From Acidobacteriota bacterium (lineage in GTDB: Bacteria; Acidobacteriota; Thermoanaerobaculia; Multivoradales; J023), in NCBI GenBank assembly GCA_029263355.1, contig JAJCXQ010000616.1:1-50512 (forward strand): a stretch of DNA of 50,512 nucleotides, given 5' to 3'. Shown in pieces: positions 17,701 through 25,071 of the stretch. The notes below the pieces were generated by a model. That model did not search any database. It was not told the origin of the DNA and saw only the letters and a program-made list of their open reading frames with translations. The first letter of the stretch is position 1; each line of letters opens with the position of its first letter. The translations under genes were made by a program, and so were the position numbers.

Positions 17701-19225
17701 CCGACGCGACAAATCTGGCCAGACGGTCGGAGCGTTCGGTTTCTGGCTGGCGCAACTTGCCACGGCGCAGGAAAAACTCCGCCAGAACCGGCGTTACCAA
17801 AACGGCAAACAAATAACTCGCCGACAGGGTGAGCATGATCAGGATCGGGATAGAACGGGTGAAATCTGCCGTTCCACCCTTCGACACCAACATCGGTACA
17901 AACGCCGCGAGGGTTGTGCCAGTGGCGGTACCAAGGGGCATCGCCAGCTCGCGCACCGACTCGACCGCCGCTTGCCGAACCGGCACTCCACGATCGAGCC
18001 GCCATTGGATGTTCTCGGAGACGACAATCGCGTTGTCGACCAACATGCCAAGCGCAATGACCAGGGCGGCGATGGAGATCTGATGGAGGATCCCGCCGGT
18101 CGCGGCAAAGATTGCGATCGAGCCAAAAGTCACGAGCGGCACCACCAAGGCAACCAGCAACCCCAACCTCGGGCCCATCGACAGAATCAACACACCCGCG
18201 ACGATGAGAATGCCGAAGCGCAGCGACCACGTCAGATCCTGCAAGCGACTCTCGACCAAGTCGGGCTGAAACACAACCTCTTCAATGCGCAGCGGCGCGA
18301 GCAATGTCCGTGCCTCAGCCACCCGTTCACGCACCTGTCGACCGTATTCAACACGATCCAGATTGTCCTTGGGGACCACCCCGAGACCCACCGCCGGCTC
18401 GCCTTTCCAATACATGCGCTCCGCCGCCGGCTCGCTCGGTCCTTGACGCACCCGCGCCAGTTCACGCAGTGGAACCGAACTTCCCGATGGCAACAAGACC
18501 GGTGTCGATCGAATCTCTTCCAGTGACTCGAAGTCGGTGTGGGGACGCAAGCTGGCGCTCTTCCCACCCAGGTGGATGAGCCCTCCTGGCTGGATCGAGC
18601 TGCGCTTGGCCAAGGTGGCGCCGAGCGTCAACGGATCCACCCCAAGCCGTCGGGCCACCGCATCGTCGTACTCGATAGTGATCTGTTCGCCGGGATCAGC
18701 CACAATGTTGATTTGTTTGACCGACTCCAAGGTGAGCAGCTGACGCTTCAGCCTCTCGGCGCCCCGCGCGAGGACCAACGGATCCGACGACCCGGTCACC
18801 GCCAAGACAACCGCTTCCTGCGATACCAAATCATCCTCGACCCGTGGCTCGCCAACACCCTTCGGAAACTCGGTTCGAGCTTGTGAGACGGCGTCCTTGA
18901 CTTCGTCCCATGCCGCCTCGGTATCGTAGATGTGATCCAGCAACTCAACTCGAACGACTGCCACCCCGGCACGAGCGGTCGACCCAACCTCTTCGATCTC
19001 TTCGACCTCTGCCAGGGCCTCTTCCAACGGCTCGACCACTAACCGTTCGACCGTCTCCGCGTCGGCGCCGGGGAAAACGGTCACGACCAGACCGTTGCGG
19101 CGCGGGAATTGGGGATCTTCCTCCCGTGGCATGGTCACCCAAGAAACCGCTCCGGCCAACGCCAACAACAAAGCGCTGGCGACCACCAGACGACGACGTT
19201 CCAGGATCGATGACAACACGTTCAT
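14792..19225 (-). CDS. RND efflux permease fused to a TolC-like outer-membrane factor
   Basis: A 1477-residue single ORF. Residues 1 to about 1000 are a complete RND permease: N-terminal transmembrane helix, two large porter loops, GMLVDNAIVVSEN in the proton-relay helix, and a C-terminal membrane block ending LVIPALYKVLF. The chain then runs through a basic, hydrophobic, signal-peptide-like stretch (FARRRAALGAAAVLAVCLA, ending STEA) into a TolC-type outer membrane factor (about 1050-1477) with OEP repeats LTLDEAVQRAL, ATRPDIAALSAQL and long coiled helices. The halves normally sit in different membranes. Cleavage at the internal signal by signal peptidase is one way both could work. The ATG overlaps the adaptor stop (ATGA). 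Confidence 0.93.
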   Translation of the reverse strand: MNVLSSILERRRLVVASALLLALAGAVSWVTMPREEDPQFPRRNGLVVTVFPGADAETVERLVVEPLEEALAEVEEIEEVGSTARAGVAVVRVELLDHIYDTEAAWDEVKDAVSQARTEFPKGVGEPRVEDDLVSQEAVVLAVTGSSDPLVLARGAERLKRQLLTLESVKQINIVADPGEQITIEYDDAVARRLGVDPLTLGATLAKRSSIQPGGLIHLGGKSASLRPHTDFESLEEIRSTPVLLPSGSSVPLRELARVRQGPSEPAAERMYWKGEPAVGLGVVPKDNLDRVEYGRQVRERVAEARTLLAPLRIEEVVFQPDLVESRLQDLTWSLRFGILIVAGVLILSMGPRLGLLVALVVPLVTFGSIAIFAATGGILHQISIAALVIALGMLVDNAIVVSENIQWRLDRGVPVRQAAVESVRELAMPLGTATGTTLAAFVPMLVSKGGTADFTRSIPILIMLTLSASYLFAVLVTPVLAEFFLRRGKLRQPETERSDRLARFVASVAVRRPRWVLTGAALLLLVTLVAAGQLDQQFFPAADRTLVVASLEMPEGTHLEETDAVTRRFEAALAAHSEVESVASFVGRAAPKFYYNLLSQPNSPHRAQLLAEVSSLDAVERLIVWTRDYARRELPEVEVVARRLEQGPPIEAPIEVRVLGADLEDLETAADAVLAELRQIAGTRDTRHDLGLGVPSVVFEIDDAAAGRHGLSRSDVAAVLRGRTLGTEIGQYRVGEDPIPIVVRSSAGQEFPVADLATIDMAAPGGQPVPLSELARLQVEWRPAAISHFERSRSVKVMSQLAEGVTSNHVLAELEPRLASHDLPPGVRLKLAGELEESGSANAAILGAMPLGLLLLLFFLLAEFNSFRRVGIVLVTVPLAAVGVVPGLLLSGQAFGFMSMLGVVSLVGIVVNNAIVLLDVIESLRGEGFPLEKALAEAVRRRSRPIVLTMMTTVAGLLPLAFSETTLWPPLAWAIISGLMASTLLTLLVIPALYKVLFTPREGPRGIFARRRAALGAAAVLAVCLATLSTEARPVNDQPATPGQMSPAVEPLALTLDEAVQRALNRPRHRAAEHRTEAARQTARVARRSAILPTVGVAFDAARRDRDYAFSTPLGDLALGDRTSTATTLEIVQPLLDPAQLFYRSKAARSDATAAAHQAIRIRQQLATEAARSYLQLLAIDANLRSTVAFINSLEASLGEVEERVEAGKTLEAEALKVRLDLESARLDQQVLQDRRNVAVYDLGRVVGHDGPAEPKQDGSEELSGQGSQVVSRGAAALIAEALATRPDIAALSAQLRSLDLRIGAVRAERLPRLSARASWLTSDGDPFRPEELIEGGIGVRWSPFAAGTRAPRIAALEAEHEALDADLAELRHGVALQVRDALSRLETANATVRVRRRGVELASETLRVERERHRVGRATINDLLDAEAALRRQRTENDLARLEILRAGFELDLAVGADVAQLVDAGSEAEHVHEG

Positions 19226-20349
19226 CGCTCGACCACCTCGACTTCGACCACTTCACCTTCGAGCAAACCGCGCTGGCCACCGATGACAACCCAATCACCA
19301 ACTTCGAGATCGCCACGCACGATGACCCGATCACCGATCAACGAGCCGACCTCAACCGACAGCTTTTCGACTCGAGCTGTCGCGCTGGGCGGTCCCCCGT
19401 CCCCCGCGTCGGCGATCCGGAAAACCGCCGGGTGTCGGCCCCCAGGATTGACCACCGCCTCGACCGGTAGCGTCAGAGCGTGGTCGGTCTGCAACTTCAA
19501 AACAAGCTCGGCCGTGGCGCCGACCAACATGTAATCCGTGCCTTCGATCCCGGCGACGACTGGAAATAGCCGGCCAGAGCCGGCGGCAGTCCGCCCCACC
19601 GACTTGACCTCGCCCGCTGCCGTCTGGCCCGAGGACGGAAAATTCAGCTCAACACGGTCGCCGACCGCGATCCTGGGCACCACCGCTGCCGGCACTTCGA
19701 CTTCCAGCTCGATCTCTCCATCACCGGACAGCACCACTACCGGCGAGCCGACACCAGCGTATTCGCCGGGTTCGAACAGTACCTCCGTGACGGTTCCCGC
19801 GAAGGGAGCCGTCAAACGGACCGCCGCCAAACGGCGCTCAGCTTCCGACAGGCGCGCTTGCGCAGCGTCTTCGGCAGCTTTCAAAGCATCAACTGCTGCC
19901 AAGGTCCGCTCGACCTCCTCCCGGGTCGCCGCTTTGGCGGCAGCCAACTGGCCGGTACGCGCATGGTCACGCTCACCCTGCGCTCGCCGAGCTGCCAATT
20001 CAGCCATCGCACCACGGGCCGACGCCAGCGCGTTTTTGAGCTCGGAATCATCGATTCGAGCCAGTAGCTGGCCGGGCTTGACTCGCTCTCCGATCTCCAC
20101 CGGGCGGGCCACTAGGCGCCCCCCCGTCGTGAACGATAGGCGAGCTCGTCGCGCAGCCCGGGTCGTCCCGGAAAAACGCAGCTCGCGACTCGCCTGGGTG
20201 GCTTGTACGCTACCCACTTTGACCCGTTTCAGGACTTCGGTCGCCAGCTCCACCGCACTCGATGGGGCGCGCTCGGCGTCGGCTGAGAGGTAAACAACGG
20301 TACCCAGCGTCAAGACAACAATCCAGAGGTTTCGCGGTCTCTTGATCAT
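19222..20349 (-). CDS. RND periplasmic adaptor (membrane fusion protein)
   Basis: A 375-residue HlyD/AcrA-type adaptor. An N-terminal signal anchor (NLWIVVLTLGTVVYLS) is followed by a split lipoyl domain (GRLVARPVEIGERVKPGQLL and LTAPFAGTVTEVLFEPGEYA) around a coiled coil rich in Ala, Glu and Arg (about 115-180). Beta-barrel and membrane-proximal domains come last (PVEAVVNPGGRHPAVF). The ATG at 20349 has TTTTGGAGA 8 bp upstream; an in-frame ATG 120 bp earlier lies in the repeat-bearing leader. It overlaps the RND-TolC gene by 4 bp and should form the tripartite pump with it. Confidence 0.93.
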   Translation of the reverse strand: MIKRPRNLWIVVLTLGTVVYLSADAERAPSSAVELATEVLKRVKVGSVQATQASRELRFSGTTRAARRARLSFTTGGRLVARPVEIGERVKPGQLLARIDDSELKNALASARGAMAELAARRAQGERDHARTGQLAAAKAATREEVERTLAAVDALKAAEDAAQARLSEAERRLAAVRLTAPFAGTVTEVLFEPGEYAGVGSPVVVLSGDGEIELEVEVPAAVVPRIAVGDRVELNFPSSGQTAAGEVKSVGRTAAGSGRLFPVVAGIEGTDYMLVGATAELVLKLQTDHALTLPVEAVVNPGGRHPAVFRIADAGDGGPPSATARVEKLSVEVGSLIGDRVIVRGDLEVGDWVVIGGQRGLLEGEVVEVEVVER

Positions 20350-20393
20350 GCAATATCTCCAAAATTCGAGACGTGCCGTGCGCCTTCGAAGTT

Positions 20394-20446
20394 CAGTGTT
20401 TCGAGAGGAATCAGTGTTTAGGGGAAGAGTCGGTGTTTCGAGAGGG
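20394..20446. repeat. three near-identical direct repeats in the adaptor leader
   Basis: Copies resembling CRGTGTTTMGRGRGG begin at 20394, 20412 and 20431, about 18-19 bp apart, between the adaptor start and the candidate TetR operator. They lie in the expected 5' untranslated or promoter region and are not explained by coding. Confidence 0.65.
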
Positions 20447-20474
20447 AGGTCGTCGAGGGTCGGAACCATCTATG

Positions 20475-20494
20475 AACTGGCTGACCGGTCAATA
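20475..20494. promoter_or_regulatory. candidate TetR operator before the efflux operon
   Basis: AACTGGCTGACCGGTCAATA, containing the perfect palindrome TGACCGGTCA. It matches the site at 21302-21321 at 18 of 20 positions. It lies 126 bp upstream of the adaptor ATG and downstream of the tetR stop. Confidence 0.7.
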
Positions 20495-20548
20495 ACTAGT
20501 GCATAGGTTACGACTTCAGCCTCGAGAAGGTTTCGGATAAGGACTTGG

Positions 20549-21220
20549 TCAAACGTCGGTCGAGTTTTTTTGTGGCGACGCACTGCGGGGACGAACGCCA
20601 TCGAGGAAGATCTTCACCACGTCGTCGAGGTATCTTTCTTCCATCTCATCGACATCGTCCTCACTCCCCAACATCTGACAGAGTAAGGACTTCGACTGGA
20701 ACCAATGGGAAGCCATGGCAAGGAACGACTTGATGATCGAGATGGGCTCGAGGTCCGCACGTAACTCACCCGTTTCCTGAGCTTCTCGAATGCGCTCGAT
20801 ACCGAGCTCGAAGAGCTCATGCTCCTGTGCCTGGCAGGGATCGTCGCCTTCTTCTACGAACCGCCACGACATGAAACGCACCGCATGCGGATCCTGCTGC
20901 AGAAAACGGAAATAACCTATCAGCGAATCCCGCAGCAGCTCAGCCGTGCCCTGGGAGGACGTCAACATCTTGCGCTGGGCTTCGTAGTAGCGTCCAAAAT
21001 GCCGCCGCTTCACTTCGTCCCAAAGATCGTCCTTTGAGCCGAAATGATGGTGGATCAAGCTCTTGGTGACACCGGCCTGGCGAGCAATTCGGCTGGTTGG
21101 CGTATCCGCTGGCCCGAGCTTGAGGAACAACTCCTCCGCTGCTTCGAGAATCGCCATCCGGGTTGCTTCCGGGTCACGGCGGCGCCGAGCTTCTGGAGAG
21201 ATGTGTGGGTCGGTGGTCAT
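20549..21220 (-). CDS. TetR-family transcriptional regulator of the efflux operon
   Basis: A 223-residue repressor. The N-terminal TetR helix-turn-helix is clear: ILEAAEELFLKLGPADT, then TSRIARQAGVTKSLIHHHF and the GSKDDLWDEV segment. The C-terminal ligand-binding domain is helical. It lies directly upstream of, and on the same strand as, the adaptor and pump genes, so it most likely represses them and itself. I use ATG 21220; the frame stays open upstream with other ATGs (21259 is possible), but the family begins near here and the operator at 21302 would otherwise be closer to the coding region. The ribosome-binding site is weak. Confidence 0.9.
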   Translation of the reverse strand: MTTDPHISPEARRRRDPEATRMAILEAAEELFLKLGPADTPTSRIARQAGVTKSLIHHHFGSKDDLWDEVKRRHFGRYYEAQRKMLTSSQGTAELLRDSLIGYFRFLQQDPHAVRFMSWRFVEEGDDPCQAQEHELFELGIERIREAQETGELRADLEPISIIKSFLAMASHWFQSKSLLCQMLGSEDDVDEMEERYLDDVVKIFLDGVRPRSASPQKNSTDV

Positions 21221-21301
21221 GACAGGTCTTTCGCGGATGCCATCTTTCGCTGGCGCCATCTTTTCGCTGATGCCATCGTTCGCCGACGAGGTCATTTCTC
21301 T

Positions 21302-21321
21302 AACTGGCCGGCCGGTCAATA
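21302..21321. promoter_or_regulatory. candidate TetR operator before tetR
   Basis: AACTGGCCGGCCGGTCAATA, with CCGGCCGG at its centre and flanking TG/CA symmetry. It is 18/20 identical to the site at 20475-20494. It lies about 80 bp upstream of the tetR ATG and 120 bp before the divergent ATPase gene, so it could control both directions. Confidence 0.68.
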
Positions 21322-21441
21322 GCGTATCCAGCATCATCAACTCCGTCAAGAGTCCAACAATAAATCTTGCTGAGCCCTCAGGGTAAGCTACACTGGACAC
21401 ATTCAAATGGTCGGGTATCTAAATCTCCAGGTGGGTCTAGA

Positions 21442-24018
21442 TTGAATCATGGCGACGGAAGCGATGCCCCGGCAGTAGTTAGATTTCCGGAGGGACGAGA
21501 GCAAGAGTTGAATCTCTTGCTCGATCGCTGGAAGCTGACCCTAGACGATGCCGGGCAAGTGGTTTTGTTGAGCGCTGATGCAGGGCTCGGCAAAACCCGG
21601 ATGGTCGAGACCTTGGCGGCGCGCACCGCCTCCTCGCCGCGCGCTTTCCTGAAATGCCGCTGCACCGCCCACCACCAGCATACGGCGTTCGCTCCTTTGC
21701 GAGAGCTGTTGCAAGGCCTCGAAGATGAAAAGGCGGCGACTGCCCAGGCCAGCCCTAGCAATACAGAGGAGCATCTGCGTGCAACATTGATCGCGCGCCT
21801 GAAGACCCTGCTGGCCCAGAGGCTCCCGCGCCTCACGTCTGCCCTCAACCTCAACCCGGAAGGTCAGGCGAAAAAAACTCTCGAGGCTCTGGTTGGGCTA
21901 TTTCTGGAAAGTGCCAAACGGCATCCGGTGATGCTGGTCGTCGAAGATCTCGAGTGGGCGGATCCGTCGACCCTCGAGCTGCTGTCGGCGCTCATCCACC
22001 GGCGACCCCGGGTCAGCCTGATGGTCGTGCTGACTTTCGGACCAGCCTTTCAGGCGCCCTGGGGACCACGAGCCCACTTGACGACCATCGAGCTCAACCG
22101 ACTCTCACGCCAGCATTGTGAGGCGATTCTCGACCACTTGACCCAACGTCAGCCGCTGAGTACGTCCCTGCGTCGCGAGATCATTGCGCGCGCAGACGGT
22201 GTTCCGTTGTACGTCGAAGAGTTGGTGCATCTCGCTTATGCCCTCGAAGCACCAGCTCTCGAGTCGACGGCTCTCGAATCGACGGCCCTCGAATCGACCG
22301 TCGAGGCGGATGACATCACCCAGATCGCAGTCTTACCTCTCACCCTAAAGCACTGGCTCAGGGAGCGTATCGATCGCCTGGGGGCAACGCGACACATCGT
22401 CCAACTCGCGGCCGTTCTTGGGGAAGACGTTCACTATGAGCTACTGCAGGCGATCTCGGATATGGACCAAGAGGACTTGCAGGCTGCCTTGGAGCTCTTA
22501 GCTACGGCAGGAATCTTGCTTCCCGCACCGGGCCCTAGAACCGAGCTCATGTTCAAACATGTGACGATACGCGAAGCAATTCTCGCTACCCTCTTGACGC
22601 ATCAGCGGCACGAAGCTCACCACTTGGCTGCCAAGACTCTACGTGATTCCTTTCCTGAACTGGCGCAGCGTCAGCCCGAACTGCTGGCTTATCACTACAG
22701 TGAAGCCAATATGGCGCTCGAAGCTGCCGCCGCCTGGTGTGCCGCCGCCGAAGATGCGATCCGCCAAGCAGCCAATCTCGAAGCGGCCTCCAGAGCGCGC
22801 CTAGGCTTGGAGCTCATCCACTCTCTGGACGTCACCGAGACACGCAACGCTCAGGAAATTGCCCTCCGAATCGCGCTCGGAGCCGCCACCGGCACGGCCA
22901 AGGGTTATGCCACTCCCGAGGCGCAGACTTCCTATGACCGTGCCGTGGAGCTCGCCTGGCAGACTCCTCGATCGCCCAGTCTGGCGATGCCCATGCGAGA
23001 GCTGGTCAGCTACTACCTCTCGAGAGGACACATTCGGACCGCCCGCGAGATCGCCGAGCGGGCTCTCTGGCACCTGGACGGCGGCGAGCTAGCGACCGAA
23101 GAAGCAACAGCACATCGCAACCTGGGATTCGCCAGGCTGCTCGAAGGCCAGCTCGACGGCGCACAGGCCAGTCTCGAAGCAAGCTTGGCGGAGCGACCAG
23201 AACCCGGCAGATCGGATGCCTCGGCATCCCAATCGATCCCTGCCAGCACCATCATCGCCCGCGCCGAAGCCCTGAGCCACCTCGCCCTGACCCAGTGGTT
23301 TCTCGGCCACCCCGACCGCGCGATCGAACATTGTGCTGACGCCCTGACTCTCGCTCGCCGCGCAGGTGATCCCTTTTGCCGCGTCTTTGCAACCTACCGC
23401 GCCAGCATTCTCCATGTTCTCAGGCGGGAGCCGACCGCCACCCGTGAGCTCGCCCACGAGCTCGTCGAGCTCGCCAACCGCCACGGTTTCCTGTTTTTCA
23501 TTGCGGCGGGTATGTTCCTCGAGGGACAAGCCCTGACCGCTCAAGGACGCGCCGCCGAAGGTCTCCAGATGATGTCGGGTGGTCTCGACGGAGTGTGGGC
23601 CTCTGGCATGGAAGTGGGCCGTCCGCGCAACCTCGCTTTATTGGCCGAAGCTTGTGGCCGATCCGAGCTTGTCGAACAGGGGCTGTCATTGATCAAAGAG
23701 GGTTTAGCCGCCGCCGAGGTCACCGGCGAGGGTCATTACGAAGCAGAGCTTTATCGAATCCAGGGTGAGCTACTCGGCTTCGCCGAAGCGCCCTACGAAG
23801 AGGTTGAAGAAAGTCTGATCCAAGCCCGCGATCTAGCACGTCACCAAGGCTCCAAATCGCTCGAGCTGCGGGCGGCAATCAGTTTGAGTCGTCTGTGGCA
23901 AACCGATGACAAGGCACGCGCCAGCGAGTCGCTGGCGAAGATCTACCAAAGTTTCGACGAGGGATTGACCACCGCGGATCTGGAAGAAGCTCGCGAGCTT
24001 CTCGATGAGCTCGGCTGA
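21442..24018 (+). CDS. STAND/AAA ATPase with TPR-like C-terminus
   Basis: An 858-residue protein of the large ATPase class found in MalT/AfsR-like regulators and in adenylate-cyclase-linked signalling proteins. GREQELNLLLDRW begins the AAA_16-type domain; Walker A is ADAGLGKT (45-52) and Walker B is LVVEDLEWAD (about 165-175). From about 440 onward the protein is helical-repeat (TPR-like). No DNA-binding, cyclase or kinase domain is visible at either end. There is no in-frame ATG; I choose TTG 21442, 6 bp after AGGTGGG, over TTG 21367. A 115-bp piece of its 3' end recurs at 38635. Confidence 0.85.
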   Translation: MNHGDGSDAPAVVRFPEGREQELNLLLDRWKLTLDDAGQVVLLSADAGLGKTRMVETLAARTASSPRAFLKCRCTAHHQHTAFAPLRELLQGLEDEKAATAQASPSNTEEHLRATLIARLKTLLAQRLPRLTSALNLNPEGQAKKTLEALVGLFLESAKRHPVMLVVEDLEWADPSTLELLSALIHRRPRVSLMVVLTFGPAFQAPWGPRAHLTTIELNRLSRQHCEAILDHLTQRQPLSTSLRREIIARADGVPLYVEELVHLAYALEAPALESTALESTALESTVEADDITQIAVLPLTLKHWLRERIDRLGATRHIVQLAAVLGEDVHYELLQAISDMDQEDLQAALELLATAGILLPAPGPRTELMFKHVTIREAILATLLTHQRHEAHHLAAKTLRDSFPELAQRQPELLAYHYSEANMALEAAAAWCAAAEDAIRQAANLEAASRARLGLELIHSLDVTETRNAQEIALRIALGAATGTAKGYATPEAQTSYDRAVELAWQTPRSPSLAMPMRELVSYYLSRGHIRTAREIAERALWHLDGGELATEEATAHRNLGFARLLEGQLDGAQASLEASLAERPEPGRSDASASQSIPASTIIARAEALSHLALTQWFLGHPDRAIEHCADALTLARRAGDPFCRVFATYRASILHVLRREPTATRELAHELVELANRHGFLFFIAAGMFLEGQALTAQGRAAEGLQMMSGGLDGVWASGMEVGRPRNLALLAEACGRSELVEQGLSLIKEGLAAAEVTGEGHYEAELYRIQGELLGFAEAPYEEVEESLIQARDLARHQGSKSLELRAAISLSRLWQTDDKARASESLAKIYQSFDEGLTTADLEEARELLDELG
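22255..22299 (+). repeat. 15-bp minisatellite (three copies) encoding ALEST repeats
   Basis: Three tandem 15-bp units at 22255-22269, 22270-22284 and 22285-22299 encode ALEST three times in a loop of the STAND ATPase. Units differ by one to three bases, so they look like a recent slippage expansion. Confidence 0.92.
23816..23930. repeat. left copy of a 115-bp direct repeat bracketing the TOMM region
   Basis: This segment of the ATPase coding sequence recurs at 38635-38749 in the same orientation with 3 mismatches (112/115). Similarity stops abruptly at both ends of the second copy. The starts of the two copies are 14,819 bp apart. Confidence 0.95.
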
Positions 24019-24476
24019 GCTTCGCACTCAACACATGAGAGCGCTTCGCCGATAACCCTGTCACCTCCCCCGGTAGACCGATGTCGCGCCAGTGGCGGAC
24101 AGCCAAAATGTCGCCGAAACGCCCGGCAAAAGGTCTCCGGGTGGCCGTAGCCCACCGCCACCCCCACCAAGTAGACCTCTAGATCACCGTCTATCAACAG
24201 GCGATCCGCGGCTCGCATACGTAGCGCTTCTATATAGCTACGCATGCCCGTTCCGACCGCAACTTTGAAGCGAGTCGAGAAGTTGTGGTTTCGAAACCCA
24301 CAGCCCGCCTTGACTCGGCTGACGTTGAGCTCCGGATCGAAGACGTGATGATGGATGAAGTGAACCGCTTGAGCCACTTCCTGCGGCAGCGCCGAGGCGG
24401 GCATGCTGATCTCTGCACGAAACTCTTCCAGTACCGCCGCTATCCGGCTGTGCTTGTCGACCAGAAGGTCGTTCAT
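23943..24476 (-). CDS. AraC-family DNA-binding protein
   Basis: A 177-residue protein that is nearly all AraC-type double helix-turn-helix: VSRVKAGCGFRNHNFSTRFK, then MRSYIEALRMRAADRLL, and the second motif VGVAVGYGHPETFCRAFRRHFG (about 35-126). There is no N-terminal ligand-binding domain. The last 25 residues, a Ser/Arg-rich stretch, are read antisense through the end of the convergent ATPase gene, and the native tail may have been lost. It is the only regulator close to the TOMM cluster and could control it. The start ATG at 24476 lacks a clear ribosome-binding site. Confidence 0.78.
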   Translation of the reverse strand: MNDLLVDKHSRIAAVLEEFRAEISMPASALPQEVAQAVHFIHHHVFDPELNVSRVKAGCGFRNHNFSTRFKVAVGTGMRSYIEALRMRAADRLLIDGDLEVYLVGVAVGYGHPETFCRAFRRHFGCPPLARHRSTGGGDRVIGEALSCVECEAQPSSSRSSRASSRSAVVNPSSKLW

Positions 24477-25071
24477 GAATTGATGCCTCCCCGGCGCCTA
24501 CCGTCAGCCTTGGTTAGAGCCCGTGGCGTTGTTGATCCGGAAGCATGGTTCCTCATGATCGAAGCTTCTCGGATCTCGATGATCGTCGGGCTCGCGACAC
24601 ACTTGAACATTACCATACATCTATATTTCTCGTCTACTTTCCCTATTTATCCATATCCAATGAGCCCTCAAGGGGTCAACTTAGAGCCACAATCTGAGAT
24701 TCGCATCACATCGATTTCATGGACTCTTAACACAAGACTGTGACAAGTATTTATCCCAAGCGAAAGCCGCATAGCTGCAAGCCTCGCGACTCCTCTAGAG
24801 AGATTTGACAACCCCAAGACGGTACATCAAGAAATCTAATCAAGAAATAGCATCAACCCACCGCAGAACACTCATACTAATATACGAATAGATCAGCCGC
24901 CGCTACACTACGATCCGTAGCGAGCCATCTCTTGGCACAAGGACAGCTTGAGCCTCTAATAGGTCAATTTATGGAGTTTAGTAGGAGTGCGCTCAGCAGC
25001 CACGACTCCAATCATTTAGACAATCCCTACGCAACGACACTGCTGACGGCGGAATTTTTCAGGAGGACGAC
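24477..25071. other. AT-rich intergenic region before the TOMM cluster
   Basis: 595 bp with no credible gene and visibly lower GC than its surroundings, especially 24590-24960. It must contain the promoters of the divergent AraC gene and the beta-helix/TOMM operon, but I find no convincing -35/-10 pair. A TTGACA at 24805 has no good -10 partner. Confidence 0.7.

Noticed and set aside
17388..18230. 280-codon minus-strand ORF in another frame of the RND gene
   Set aside because: Out-of-frame shadow of the RND permease with no recognisable domain.
24660..24743. 27-codon ATG frame in the AT-rich region before the cluster
   Set aside because: No ribosome-binding site, no leader/core pattern and no conservation evidence.
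24805..24810. TTGACA as a -35 element for the beta-helix/TOMM operon
   Set aside because: No acceptable -10 hexamer at 16-18 bp spacing.
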